Positions 11,536-24,913 of a stretch of 64,000 nt of DNA are shown in pieces. This stretch comes from Neodiprion pinetum (Eukaryota > Arthropoda > Insecta > Hymenoptera > Diprionidae), in the NCBI RefSeq assembly GCF_021155775.2, contig NC_060238.1, positions 23,342,470 to 23,406,469 of the forward strand. The letters are read 5' to 3'. The position numbers and the translations under genes are program-made. Position 1 is the stretch's first letter. The number at the start of each line of letters is the position of its first letter. The notes under the pieces were generated by a model. That model worked only from the letters and a program-made list of their open reading frames with translations, ran no database searches and was not told the DNA's origin.

Positions 11536-11625
11536 ACGGTGAGTTTGCTCGCTCGGTAAGGGTAGGAGTACCACGTGGCCTTAAAGCGGAGACCTCAGAG
11601 GATTCGAGTCGCAGTCTGATTTGTA
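11536..11625 (+). repeat. Possible tRNA-derived SINE-like or foldback arm
   Basis: The segment shares CTCGGTAAGGGTAGG and a GTGGCCTTAA-like stretch with the palindrome at 13431-13562. Downstream is GGATTCGAGTC at about 11609, close to the tRNA B-box consensus, about 60 bases after a weak A-box-like GCTCGCTCGG. The A box has several mismatches and no acceptor stem closes. It could be a decayed SINE head or a half copy of the foldback family. Confidence 0.25.
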
Positions 11626-13430
11626 GCATAGAGAAGTTTCACAATGCGTATATAGGATTATAAAGCCGGGACACATTACAGCCTACGTGCTTCCTCCTCC
11701 TTCTCTTAGCGTCCCATCATCCGGTGACGTGTGTGGGAGGTGAAATTGCAGTAAATTGGCGCTAAAATCAGGAAATCGTAACTTAGCCGAGAACGATCGT
11801 CACACGAGATCAGCTGACCTGATCCGTAATCGCCCTCCACACGGCTATTTATCCTCACAATCCTGCGCATGCATGTGCACCAAGTTATCACCGAGTTCCG
11901 GTTACGCAAACGAGTAATAAGCATGTGAAGCTGCGGACATTTCAGTCTCGAGATCGGGCCGACGTTTTTTTTTTTTTTTTTTTTTTCTCAGGGGCTGTCG
12001 GGTAAAAAGTATCGATGTGAAAATTCTCGACGAGATTTACTTATGTCAGGTGAGACCGAAAAAAGCGATTTTTTTCCAAGGATTTTTCATGAGGATAAAA
12101 TTTCAATTTATCGTTATAAAAATTTATATACATATTGGGGTAACAATGAACTTTATTCTGATATTTTTTATTTCTATAAATAATGATTTTCAAATATGCT
12201 ATAACCGATCTCTGGAAGCACCTCTAAAATAAATCGGCTTGCGGTGAGCGGGATATCTCTGTACTGGTTGATCCGAGATGAAATAAACAAAAAATATTTA
12301 GTCAATATACGTTATCAACTGGTTTTTAATCGAAGGAATAAGCAAAATATTAATTAATAAAAAAACGGCAGCTTCTTAAAAAGAAAAATCGAAATTTCCA
12401 TACAAAATTTTTCCCTCAGTTTATTTGTAAAATGGAAAATGTTTGTCGGCGAGAAGAAAATCTTCGATCAAGGACTGAAAGATATATTCGTAAAGCTTGT
12501 GTAAAAATTTGAGACTGAGCGGTAAAGATGTTTGCGAAAAGTCTTGTTCACCGACTTTGAAAACATAGTTTCAAGGAAAGTGGATTCAAAGTTTCAAGAT
12601 CACTTTCAAAGGCTCCGAGGCGTCTTTGCAAATGTTCACGTAATTCCGAGAATTTTTCGTCAGATCGACATGAAATTTTCCGTGTATATACTTGAATATA
12701 TGTACATTACAAAAATGAAATTGAAAAAAAAAAAGAAATCGATTCTCATAAATAACCCTTTAAAAAATGATCCAGAAACATACGCGTATCCGGTTTGAAC
12801 ACCGAAAGTCGATGTATCGGGAGTGAATTTTTATTTCTTCTTTTCTTTTCCAAAAAAAAAAAAAAAAAATGAACAATTTCAAGACCGCGTTTGTTCGAAT
12901 AAACCGCTTAATCACGCAGGATGCAAGGATGCGTCAGCACCTCGCTTAAAGTCACACAAACAAGACACACGGTTAGTTACACCCACAAACAAACTCTACG
13001 AGACGACGTTTCGGATGTAAGGTATACGTAAATATTATACCATGATGGCGGAGGATAAATGCATAGACCAGCTGCGAAGCGCACGCGCGCTAAACGCTTG
13101 TCTTTCATTACTCATTATCTTGCCACGGACAATTGGCCCTTTTGTATATTCATCGCGCGCCACGTTGCTTGTATTTATTCAATATACGAACGGTTGAATC
13201 ACTCTCAACATACATTTCAATTCATTTATATACATGTAATATATATGGTAAAGACAGTTGAATGGGAGAATTAAAAAAGCCTGCGAGTACTATTAAAAGG
13301 AGAGAGAAGAAATAAATAAAATAAAAAATTTCTTCCGAAAACTTGTAAAGTTTTATAAATTTTTTTTTTTTTTTTTCATAAATTTTACCTTCACTTTCTT
13401 CCGATCCTTGAAGATTTCAACGGTCGATAT
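11626..13430. other. Non-coding, AT-rich
   Basis: No gene recognised. It holds T and A homopolymers at about 11966-11986, 12850-12869 and 13359-13376. Near 13264 lies one isolated unit of the GGGAGAATTA/AAGCCTGCGAGT repeat that is tandemly arrayed at 43176-43660. Confidence 0.5.
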
Positions 13431-13562
13431 TCAAGGTCGTGTTGTACACGTACCCTTACCGACCGAGTAAACTAACCCTTTATCTTCCTGTTATTAAATA
13501 AACAAACGAACGGTGACCGTTTGCTCGGTCGGTAAGGGTAGGCATAGAACGTGACCTTAAGT
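13431..13562. repeat. Small palindromic element (132 bp)
   Basis: The left arm TCAAGGTCGTG...TACCCTTACCGACCGAG is mirrored by the right arm CTCGGTCGGTAAGGGTA...ACGTGACCTTAA. The arms are about 45 bases each, separated by about 40 bases of spacer. One arm-like copy recurs at 11540-11590. Non-coding, foldback type. Confidence 0.7.
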
Positions 13563-16224
13563 TTCTACAAAACCACGAAATTGGCTTGACCGATTGTAAG
13601 TGAAAAAAAAAAAAAAGTGAAAAAAATCGACGAAAGCTTAAGGAAAAAAAAAAAAAAAAAAAAAAAAAAACGAAAGAACAAGAAGAAAGTATGGAAGAAC
13701 GATGTAAAGAGAGATATAATTAATGATCAAATCATTATTCCGTCCGTGATCTGGGGCGTGAAGAGTAATTAGCTGGAACTCGAGAGCGGAAGAGCTCGGT
13801 TAACCGGCGACCGCAGGATGCGATTGCCTCTCGTATCGAAGGGAAATACGACAAGGAGGTTTCATGTTTGCGCGTTCATACGTTCGAGGAAATACCGGGA
13901 TTCCAGAGAGTCCAAGGCGTACTCAGATGCCTCGGTATTATGAATCACGCGAATTAACTGCCCGCGGCATAATAACTTATAATTCGCTAAGCGCGAGGGG
14001 GGAGGGGGGGGGGGGGGCGAAATTATTTTTGCAAAAGCAGAACGCGTGCATTATTGCAAATTTCTTCGTGCCGTACGCGTATGAATATTAATTCCGAATG
14101 ATTTTTTTTCAAACTTTGCATACAAGCGCTCAGATTTTTCCGAGAGATTAACGACACTGCGAATATTATTTTCAGCCTCAAACGAGGTACTAATTGACGG
14201 TAATGAAATGCTAACGATACGAATAACGGCGTGAAAAAAAAAAAAAAAAAAAAAAGAAAATACCGTAAATTATACAACTTCCGTATGGATTCTTTCTAGT
14301 TTTTTTTTTTTTTTCTTTTTTCATCTCTTTTCTTTTTCTCCTCCCTCGACCTTGCGGAACGTTTCCTTCACCGATAATGAGGCACTAAATTTTTTAGAAT
14401 CATCAGACAACTTTTTGTAATTCGTTTTACTTACAAAGGAAATAAAATCTTGAATATTTAAATGAAATTTATTCCGTGTAGCGTACTTGGTTGTATAGTT
14501 ATAAATTATCGAAGATACTTGGGACGCGGAATTGCTGTATAGGAGAGGATGAAAAACTGATCTAAAGATCATTGATCGCATGAAAAAACGATCGTGTGGA
14601 GTCGGTTAATGAAATCGGAGTAATAATAACGGAGAACGATCGGCCGAACGAGCTTAATTAAAATTAAATAACGAAAGCTTATGTATTTCACGGTGTAAAG
14701 GCTGTTCAAATAGGTTACAACGAGTAATCGAATCAATTTGAGCGTAACGTGTGTAATCTTGGAAACATACCTACGGTTAAGATTGAAGAAACACTGCAGG
14801 GTGAAATTCAAATCAATCGACTAATTATCCAGAAGTTAATTGCTTCGGTAAATTTCCTAAACAGGTATACGTATTATATTTTATATACATATAGAATCGA
14901 GCCTGATCTCGGTAAACGACCGCTGTTGAGCCTAGCTTTCTCTCTATCTCTCTCTCTCTCTCTCTCTCTGTTACACTATTCCGACTTGTTTAACGCCACG
15001 TCTCGTTAGTTTCATCGTACAAATTAAATGCGACAAGCATTCAAGTGCCTGCACACGATTGAATCGTCGTGCCTTCTAATTTCAAGCACGATAAGGACAC
15101 TTTATATACCCAAGGTGAGCGATTTATATGACAAAGAATTGCATGAAAAAAACAAAAAAAAAAAAAATATATGGAAACAAAAAAATTTGTAATAAATCGC
15201 AATGAATTGTACGAGATATGAAATACAATCAGTTTCGTTGTTCCTTTCTGAATGAAAATTTACATTGTCTTTCGGTATGGAAAGTAGGAGATAAAACGAA
15301 TCTCTGGTAAAATGCATTTAATTTGGCGAATAATGGAAGTACAGACAGTTGCAATATCCTCGTCTCCTTATACGCGACTAACTGTGTAAAGCCAAGCCTA
15401 CGCGAATCGGTATCCTGGAGGAAAATGACGTCGATTATGCCGTCCGAGATGCTGAGGGGGGATAATAATGCAGCAATGTTATTGCATGCGAGTGTCGTTT
15501 GTGATTGCAGAGAAACGGCGAGCCGGGAGAAAACGACGTGTGATTGAGAAGCGAGTCGATGGTATAAACCCGAGTTTCTCGTTTCGTTGAAATACACGCG
15601 TAGTTTTGACATTGTTTTTCATCTAACTAAAATTGAATAATCACAGCTGAATTTTTAATCGTGATAATTCACTTTTCGATTTTCGACGAACCCTCAGGAG
15701 AGAATCGCCCTAATTGGGCCCTCGCAGGGTTGAGAAGAAGGACTTTGGCGAGTCCCTTGCGTAAGAATACTATTCGTTAGTCATGGTTAACGAGCCGTCG
15801 TGACGACCGAATCAATTTCACGCGTCGTCCATTCCTTTGCAGCTTCCAGCGCGCCCGACGCCCTTCGAGAATAAAGAAGAGAAAAAAAAAAAAAAGAAAT
15901 AGAAAAAACCTAGGCGGAAGGACGATCCTAGCGGTTAACGGGGAAGAAAAAAAAAAAAAAACTCTCGCCCGTCATTTTCCGCTCGTAATTCATCATCTCG
16001 AAAATATGTCTACGTGTATGAAAAATACGACTTTAACAATAGTTTCGACATCGTTGAACGGACTGTTTTCATGATTTTTTACAATATTTAAACCGCACGT
16101 CGTTTTTTTTTTTTTTTGACAATACATTTTATTCGACATAGGAATATCACGTCTATTATAAAACCGTTCGAATCATCGCTTTTTTGACTTTCATCTCCTA
16201 CACAACGAATTTCATACACTCAGA
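13563..16224. other. Non-coding
   Basis: No gene recognised. It includes A tracts (13602-13615, 13644-13670), a G-rich homopolymer at about 13997-14017, A and T tracts near 14235 and 14300, a (CT)n tract at about 14939-14968, and A tracts near 15882 and 15947. An ORF pair at 15229-15612 and 15323-15547 overlaps on opposite strands and shows no motif. Confidence 0.5.
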
Positions 16225-16603
16225 GTAAATTTCCAACGACCGAATGATCCGTCGTCCGCTAAAATTCAAATCGCGTAGGCTAAAATCCGAAAGCAATTGT
16301 TTGCCAGAGTGACCAACCGTAACGAACGTAACCTAAAAAAATTCTGAACAGTTTTCGCTGATACACATGGATGTTAAAATTTTTGAGGTTACGTTCATCA
16401 CGGTTCCTTTTTTCACCCTGGCAAATAATTGCTCTACGTAACCTAAAAAATTTTGACACATTTCCCTGATACACACAGCTGTAAAAATGTTTGAGGTTAC
16501 GTTCATTACGGTTGGTCACTCTGGCAAACAATTGCTTTCGGATTTCAGCGCGTGCGCTTTGAATTTTAGCAAACGACGCACCATTCGGTCCTTAGAAATT
16601 CAC
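16225..16603. repeat. Nested palindrome with a duplicated hairpin core (379 bp)
   Basis: The outer arms match over about 120 bases. The left arm has GACCGAATGATCCGTCGT and AAATCCGAAAGCAATTGTTT, and the right arm has their near reverse complements. Between them lie two direct copies, about 108 bases apart, of a unit that starts ACGTAACCTAAAAAA and ends GAGGTTACGTTCAT. Each unit is itself a small palindrome. The result is a hairpin within a hairpin. Non-coding. It is probably a foldback element that duplicated its core. Confidence 0.75.
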
Positions 16604-19600
16604 GCGGATGCGTGCATCTATGTACGTACGTTTGTTTTTGCAAAATCATGTAACTCATATAACCGCCATCCCATAACCGATTATATTTATACAGACACGC
16701 CAAAAGATTTATAGACTCGTTCTATCAGCCTTGATGGAGGTGGTGAAAACTGACAAAGAGAAAACGTTAATCTGGATTTTCTATTACAGTTACAGCCGGC
16801 AGGTTTGCCGTCGGTTGCCCTTCTTCTTTCAATCTCTCCGCAGTCCACATCGTTATCGCAAAAAACTTTACAACTGTACGCTCGTAATTCACTGGTCAGT
16901 GAATTGAGACTGAACCGTGGAAAGTAAAAAACATCTTCGTTCAATTTTTCACTCATCCGTGTTCGATCAGTCGCTTTTCAATGAAAAAGTTTCCCCTCCT
17001 TTTTCTATCGTCTTTTGCGTCGTTATTGACCAGTTATTGACGACAAGTTGAAAGCGGGCACGGAATACGGAAGGAAATTACCAGGCAATAAAATTCGGAG
17101 ACTGGATTGAACCGCGTGATAATTTTTCGGTTCAGTACCGTTTCTCTTAGATTATTAGAAAACACTTACTTTCGGCATTGCTGATCTCTTAATTTATGAT
17201 CGAAAATATGCTTGAAACATGCGTCTCGTGACCCGTTTTTTTTTTTTTTTTTAACTCGGAAAAATATCTTTGCGCTCTCAATCCTCGTAAAATGGGTTTT
17301 AAGACATCGTTTTCATGACTTTCAGTTTTACAGTGTCTGAGAATTACCGAGGCTGTAAAAAAAAAAACACGGCGTCTTTCGATAAGAGCCCTTCTTCTGG
17401 GCTCCAGGGTTGAAAAATACCAAGAATCCGTGCTACGAAAAATTTATTTTCTTCAAAAATTTAAATCAACGTGGAAAATTAAATTCATTTACCTCCAAAA
17501 TCCAACCCGCGGCTATTGCATATCCAGCTGATTCCGCATCTGTTTCAGCTTTGTGGGAATTACATGTATACAAATATGAAAAATGTTTACAAAGCTGCTC
17601 TTAGCAAGTGGAACGCTCTTGATGGCGTCTCGATTTTATAAACAAACAAGAATGTAGACGCGTAAATCGGATTGCAAGCACCAAGGTCAAACCTGTAATG
17701 TATAGTTGAATTTTCTGGGTGCTTTTATCCAGCGAGCATGATGCTTGCCGTTGGTTGAAGCATTTCAAGTTTTCTCGCACCCCGAAGATCGGATGGGAAC
17801 AGGGAAAAATGTGAAATGACGAGAGGAAAAAGGACCGCGTATTAAAACGGCTGAAAACTGTGTTAATACTCAGACGTGTTGAAAAATCGTCAGCTTCAGC
17901 CTGCGACGTTTCAATTTTGAAGTTAGGGTGCAGCCGACGGCGGTAATGGGATATTTATTTTTAACCTATTTTGAATTCTAAAAACAGGAGCTCAAACTAT
18001 TCCGGAAGAAAGAAAACGGACGATTTATTATACGCAGAACGGAAATCGCTTCTTTTTGCTTTTTTTTTAAATCAGTCTCTAGATGCATATTTTAAATAAT
18101 TTTCTCGTGGGAAGAAAATATTTTCTTATAAATAACAAAATTAATGCAAATAATTGTTTCGTAATCGTAAAAATTTAATATAATTATATTAAGTGTACTT
18201 GTAAGTACGAAATTGAGATTTTAATTTGGTCAATTTAATGATACAATACTTTTTCATAGTATTGTCAAAATATTGAATATTCTCTGGTAGGTTTAGCTAA
18301 ATCGTTTCGTACGGTTCACTGAATCTATTCTCTGGATAAAGATTGGTAAAATTTACGAAATCGTGAGAACTACCAATTGTTTACCGCTATCAAATAACAC
18401 GTTACATCGTAAAGCTACAAGATTTATTGTTGAAGTAGAAAAATATTTTCTGTGACGGGTCGAAAATAACATTTTGTTTTCCGTGCGTTATAAAACGAAC
18501 TGAATTTATTGGTTTTGTGAGAATGATGTTTGGTTAGATAAATGTTAATGACTTAAATGAATATTGCAGGTAAAAATGTTGGTAATTACACGAAAATTTG
18601 TTTGTTTTTTTTCTTTTGTTTTCTTTTTTTAACCGCGCACGACACGCAATTATCCTTTTCTTCGAGTATTCGTTTCTCCGTAGAGGAAGCGATGCGAAGA
18701 AAATTTATAGATTTTTGAAAAATCATTGAATAATTAAATGCGACACGAGTTCCGATCGGAATCGGAGCCACTATTCTTATTCGGGCACTGGAAACAATCG
18801 ACAATAAATTCCTCCTTCTCACAATCAGATTGTTTGTAATTACTGCACGGAAGTGCAGCAGCGATCCAAGAGAAGAGGGGCCTTCTTGAGGTAATGAAAG
18901 AGTAACGGAGGTGCAGGAAGTAAACAGTAAATGATGATGGTTAACAGCAGTTTACGCAGAGTCTATAAATATGCTTGTTGAAATCCTGTTGCAAACGAGA
19001 TACGCCTACGATGTGTGATGCGTTTAACGCAAGGCTAGAAATACCCGGAGAACAATTTCAAATCCTTGACTATTTTCATATTTCAACGTAAACGAAAAAC
19101 TTGATTATTTTCTGGATTCAAACAAACACATCGAATCAATGTTTTTCTGTCTTACGCTTCTGGTAAGACAATTATTTAGTCGATTAACAATATTCAAACA
19201 AAATCTTTTCCGCTGTCGTTAAATAAATTCGTAAGAATTTTTTCTCGATACTGGTTCAGTGGATTAAAAAAAAAAAGTTATCCCAACAAACGTTGCAATA
19301 ACCTGAAAAAATATTACATACAACTGTTACCGCTGCTGATTTTATTCCACTCTTGCCCCCTTTTTTTTTTTTTTTTTTTTTTAATTACAACTCGATATCA
19401 GTATTGTTTAAAACTTACTTATTCTACTCTGAATTCCTACTAAACTTGATTAGAAAACGAAATTTTCTCTCTTCTACAACAAGTCGTGTAGTAAAGAATG
19501 TGTAGAAAAATTTACCGCGTATCTCGTTACATTTATATTAAGCTATATTAAATACCTGCAGCACAGCTAAAAGATATCTTAGAAATATTAGAGGTAAAAA

Positions 19601-19905
19601 GAAGAGGAAATAGCTGGAGGAATTCACCCTCGAAGTTGAGGGCGCGATAATTCAAACAACACGGTGGTGTCATAAATTCAAAGACGCGATATCAGGCGTT
19701 GCACACATATATGTATACACAAGAATACGTATATTATATATATATTATATATAGAATAAAGTTTACTCCTGGGAGAATTTAAACTTCCTGTACTGCTGCA
19801 CTCGCTGTCCGAATTTAGAAAGCCCTCTTTCGGATAATCCAAACAATCGAAATTCTGATCTATATGTAGACGAACGAATTTTACCCGCGTTGCGTTTTTT
19901 GATTC
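16604..19905. other. Non-coding, AT-rich
   Basis: No gene recognised over 3.3 kb. It holds T tracts at about 17239-17252 and 19363-19382 and (TA)n near 19736-19752. The short open frames show no motif and no consistent splice signals. Confidence 0.5.
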
Positions 19906-20478
19906 GGGGCGGGGTTGAAGAGTTCCGAAAGCGTCTGATTCCGAATTATTTGATGGTGAAATTTGAAGCTGAGAGATCAAACTTTGAAGAAACAAGAAAG
20001 TTTCGAAGATTCCGAAAATTCAAGTTACCCACAGAGAAAATTTCCGAAAAGTAAAGTTTCGATAGGGCAGAATCCCGAAAAGTAAAGTTTCGACTGAGTA
20101 ACATTCGGAAAGTTAATATATACTCACAGAACGTAGTTTACTCGAGTCGGTGTAAAAAATGAGAAAAACCGAAAATCGGAATGATCGGGATTCTGATCGT
20201 AAAATCATGGAAAACCCAAACCAAAGAAAGCTCTGAGATGGTGAAATTTTAACTAGGCCGAAAATTCACGGGATTAAAAATCTTGGATCATCCGGAATTT
20301 CACAATTTTTTCCCTTTCGGAACTTTGCCTCATCGGAGTTTCGCCCTTTCGTTATTTCGTCCTTCCAGAACTTTGCGTTTTTGAAACCTTGAGCGTCGTG
20401 TTGCGAACCATTCAAAACTCTGACGTTGCGCCAAAATTTCGTTCCTCTGCTTAAAATTTCGGCAAAAAATAATGCGCT
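19906..20478. repeat. Family B element, copy 3, right end eroded
   Basis: The left end GGGGCGGGGTTGAAGAGTTC and the following GAAAGCGTCTGATTCCGAAT match family B. About 10 bases of the usual terminus are deleted after GTTGAAG. The interior carries the family's CCGAAAAGTAAAGTTTCG-like subrepeats. The right arm can be followed through AAAATTTCGGCAAAAAATAA and then stops before the usual GCG...CCCC end, where a CCGGGACACCCTGTAG motif begins. Confidence 0.75.
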
Positions 20479-22485
20479 GATCCCGTGTTTCCGGGACACC
20501 CTGTAGAACGGGGGGGGCATCGGGAGCGAGGAAATATGGTGGAGCACGATCCACACGCGAGTACGAAAGACTGCATTCTTTCGTTCCTTAGTCAGCACTG
20601 TGTGCGCAGTCCGTGGCGTTTTTATCTGGGTCTGAGGCCCGAGGCTTACGGACTCGAAAATGTTTCTTTTCCTCCCTAAAAGCGCGGCTCTCTGCACGCG
20701 TGCATGCCTGCCCTTACAGACTTAGACAAGGGTGCTTTTGTGGGGCACGGACCGCACGAAACGCGCGCACGAATTTCTTCTTCATCGCTTTTATAACCCT
20801 CACCACAAACCGAACGAGCACTTCACCCCTTAGCCACCCAGGACTGAATATTATGCTATACATATATGTATATAAGGATCACATAGCTGTATATTAGGGT
20901 GAGGCAAAAAAAAGCTAACCTACCGAATCTATGCTCTTAAAAGGACCGATTTACTGAGAATAAAAGTCTCCCGTTTGGAAACAATTTTATAGCTCAATTT
21001 TAAAATGGTTTCACTGGCCATTTGAAATTAAACAAAATAACAGATTTCTACAACGAGCGATAAAAAAATTCATGTTTCACGGTTTCAAAATCAATTCCAG
21101 TAGGTACAACGGTTCGATTGAGAAGAAACAAAAAAAAAAATGTCTTCGCTATTGAATCAGTTATATTCTTTGACAGGAACGAAAATTCCTACAAATAAAA
21201 AACCAGAGAAAATAGAACACCGTTATCTTTGTACAAAAATCATAGGTAGTCGAAATTTTTCCGTAACCAGTTTTTTTTTATCTTTTCGTTTCAAAAAATT
21301 TACGTGCTCGATCGAAACACTTTCTTTGACACAGGGTTAAAAAAATCATTTACAAAACGAATAGTTCTGTAATTCTGATATCGCAGCCTGCCGCAGATTG
21401 AATTTAAAAACAACTGTTATAGTTTCACTCAGGCTACCGCAACTTTCTCATTCGGAACGATATTTTTCCACGTATTCCTAAAACTTACGTGCAGCCTGAC
21501 TTTACGGTGCAACGGATAATTTTAAAAGTCTGTATCCCAGATGTGAGAGGAGATTTTTTTTCTTCCTCTAGTTTTTTTTTTTTTTTGCTTTTATTTCTCT
21601 TTTACTTTCTTTTGCACGCAGGCAGCAAAGCCGAGGGGAAGTTTCTCCCTAAATATTTAACCAGCTGTTGCGATGAACCCTGACGCTTTTGCCGGCGAAG
21701 GTCTCGGGTGAACCGAAATTTGACCCGAAACTCGTGAGGCGAGTAAAGGGTGATGCAGAGGTGGGTATGCACGGCGTATGTACACCATTAACAACCTACT
21801 CCAGTGTATAAGCCAACTTTAATAGCCCATCTCGTTCACGGGCGTTGAAAATAATCGTCATTATACGATCGGGGAGTGAAAAGTCTAAAACCGAGTGAAA
21901 CGGGCGGGACGGAAATTTTCCATACCGCGACGTTTCGAGGAAACAAATTGGCAACTTGAAACCAACTTGAAATTGCCAATTAACTCAAGACTGCTGCTGA
22001 TATTGGATGGTATTATTTCCTCAAGTTTTCATGTTTTGCGAGTAAAAAGCATCGTGTCGGATGAAAATTAAAATGAGGAACAAGAAAGAAAAAAAAAAAG
22101 AACACGTAACATATGTGAATATGTTTCATTCGTCGTTACTGGTCACATTTTATTTGTTTCAAAGCCCGCGTATTTCATTCGGTATTTACAAAAAATGTAT
22201 GCGAAATATTGTGTTCCGTTAAGAGCCTGAAACTGCGTTATTCAGAAGGATTCAAAAATTGTGAGATTTGACAAATTGTTCAGTTTTTCCCTCGATTTGT
22301 TTAAACATTTATCATTCTTAAGAAACGAAACACTCGTTTATCCACTTGAGTCACACGTTATTCTACCGAGTCAAATTTTACAGGAAGATAATATTCTACA
22401 TTTCAAAATGGTGGGTGAAAAAATTCGATACGGTGGAGAAAAATTTTAAATTTGAGCGATTACGTTAAAGAAAACTGTGTGCAGG
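20479..22485. other. Non-coding; starts with a TE-end-like motif
   Basis: GGGACACCCTGTA at 20493-20505 is the reverse complement of TACAGGGTGTCCC. Related copies lie at 3055 and 60514, and I recall this word at the ends of several arthropod DNA transposons. A G-rich run follows at 20510. From 20900 onward the DNA is AT-rich with T tracts near 21570. No gene is recognised. Confidence 0.4.
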
Positions 22486-22702
22486 AGTTTTTGAGGTCGC
22501 TGATTGGATTCGTCGTACCGAATTTTCAAAATCTGATTTCAGATTTGTAATTAGCGACACCCCGAAAACCCGTGAACAGAGTTCTTTTTTTTTTTTTCTT
22601 CAGAACTTGAAATTTTCGTGGATCACATTTGATCCGGCGTCTTGAATTTTTTAAATCCCACTTCAGATACGCAATCAGCGATCCCAAAATCTTTGTCTTT
22701 AA
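22486..22702. repeat. Foldback element, GTCGCTGATT family, copy 1
   Basis: The left end GAGGTCGCTGATTGGATTCG is followed by AATTTTCAAAATCTGATTTC, then by an inverted TTAGCGACACCCC. A second half, with GATCCGGCGTCTTGAATTTT and AATCAGCGATCCCAAAA, closes the structure. The element at 54405-54613 has the same layout and words. Non-coding. Confidence 0.65.
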
Positions 22703-23381
22703 TTTTCACGATTTTTTTCGATCAATTTTCTTCCAACAATAATAATTAACATTGCATCGGAATAATTACTCTTCAGTGCCGAAGGCCTATTTTAGCATGC
22801 TGTCGGTAAGGGGAAAAAACGGCGAAGAAATATCTTTTCAAAGTTGTCTAAACATACAAAAAAATGTAAATAAAATCGGTGGTAAGAATAGTTGTACCGG
22901 TATGACTCAAATGGTTAAAAACATCGTTTTGGATCGACGCGATGTTTCACTCCGTTCCGTGACACCTTGTCAAAGGATTGAACAGGTGTTTTTTTTTGTT
23001 TTTTAAAAAATGGCGAATACGCGCGGTTCGTATAATTACACAGTCGGGGCAATCAACGGCTTCTACAAATAACTACGGACGCGTGCGTCCGTTCGCCGTT
23101 TATACACACATCGTACGTACACTTGTATCCGTTCACTTCACTCGACTGTCTCTGACCTTAAAATGTTAATTCTGACATTAGCGCTTCGTACGCAGACGGA
23201 CACCAAAGTCTGACTCTGTCGGCCATTTCTAGGTGCGTTGTATACGCCTGGAATAATAATTTTCATTATTATTCACTCGCGTGCATTCGTATCGCCCAGT
23301 GTTCAAAACAGGCTCAAGCCAATTCACCCGAGGAAATTTCTCTGCTCGTTAAATTAATTTTTTCTCGCTCAAAATTTTTTT

Positions 23382-23417
<36 letters not shown>

Positions 23418-24880
23418 GTATACATATATATATGTATTTTTTTTGTTTAACAACAACCGTTGAGAAATTGAATAATTGTTATTCTATATTCGTGTGGAAT
23501 ACGATTGTTATTATTATTGCCGATAATTTGTTATTTTTTTTTTTTTTTTGTTTTCGAAGGATGTTAATCGTTTTTGTGCGATTTTCGACCGGTTCGATTT
23601 TGTTTTTTTTTTTTTCATTTATCACCGTCTAACCGAGTCGAGGCGTAAGATTTTCGACACTTAAGTCGGAACGATAAATTGCGGTAAACGCAACGATGGT
23701 GAATATATAAAATGTCGCATATATATACATATATATGCAGCCGCAGACGACAAAGGCTGCGGTCTAGGGAGAAGGTACGTATTCCGATGGGCCACGAGGG
23801 TAATTCCACATCACATGTTATTCCTCCGGATTGCATGCATGCATTATTACACGTGTGCGCCTGCGCGCGTAAGTATGACGTACACGCATATTACATTATA
23901 TGTACAAATGTATGCGGGTACGTACGGTTGAGTTTTAAAGCAACGATGCGAAATACGACAGGCGACGACGCCGAGGCGTTAAATAATTTACTTGATGTAC
24001 GTGTGCGTGTGTCTCTATATATATATATATATATATATATACGAGCACCATATAATATGTAGATATGTATAAAACGACGCACAGCTTGTTCGTGTGTCGT
24101 ACGAAAAACCGCGGTTACGACTTTGACCCGACATCGTAAGACGCGTCGCGAGTTCGAAGCGAGAAGAATTAACTTGGAGGAAAATGATGTAAAAGTTTGT
24201 TTATTTTCTTTTCTTTTTTTTTTTCTTCTTTTTTCTAATTTTATTCACGACCCGGAGAATAATTAAAAATAACTTACAACGTTCGTTGCACAACGTATAT
24301 TGGACGAATTTCTTTTACACTCATCGCGTTGATTTTTCCACGACTTTTGTTCGCGCGCTCTTGCCCTTGGACCGCTGGACGAAATGATGGTTTTGGAAGG
24401 AGAAAAAAAATAAAAAATAAATAAATAAAAAATGTAATGGAAAATTGCAAGGACCGTGAATGTAAAATGTCGTAAACGAAATTCCTCCGGCTAATTGCTA
24501 AATTTTTATTCGCGACACGAATGAGGAGTCCGAAGATCGCCGCATGGCCACTCATTCTGCTCAGGTACGACAAGTGTGTGTGTGTATATATACCTGGATG
24601 TACAGGGACATCGTATCGTTGATGGTAAAACCGAATCTTTACGAGATTCGTATTTTTAGGCACCCACCAATAAGCCCGAAATTTAACCTCGCCGAGTCGG
24701 GTCAAGGTGGGTTTATATAAAAAGACAAGGAAGAGGAATTTGGAGGATTCAGAAGCGGAAATATCAGGAAACAACAACCGTAATTGCGAATTTGTATTTA
24801 TTACGTCGAGTTTATGCATTATATAGACGTGAAATTGATCGAGAATTGACTAAATTGAATTTTGCACGAAGTAATTGATT

Positions 24881-24913
<33 letters not shown>

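Noticed and set aside
24274..24819. 181-codon minus-strand open frame
   Set aside because: It contains a low-complexity aromatic stretch derived from an A-rich tract, with no motif or family resemblance.
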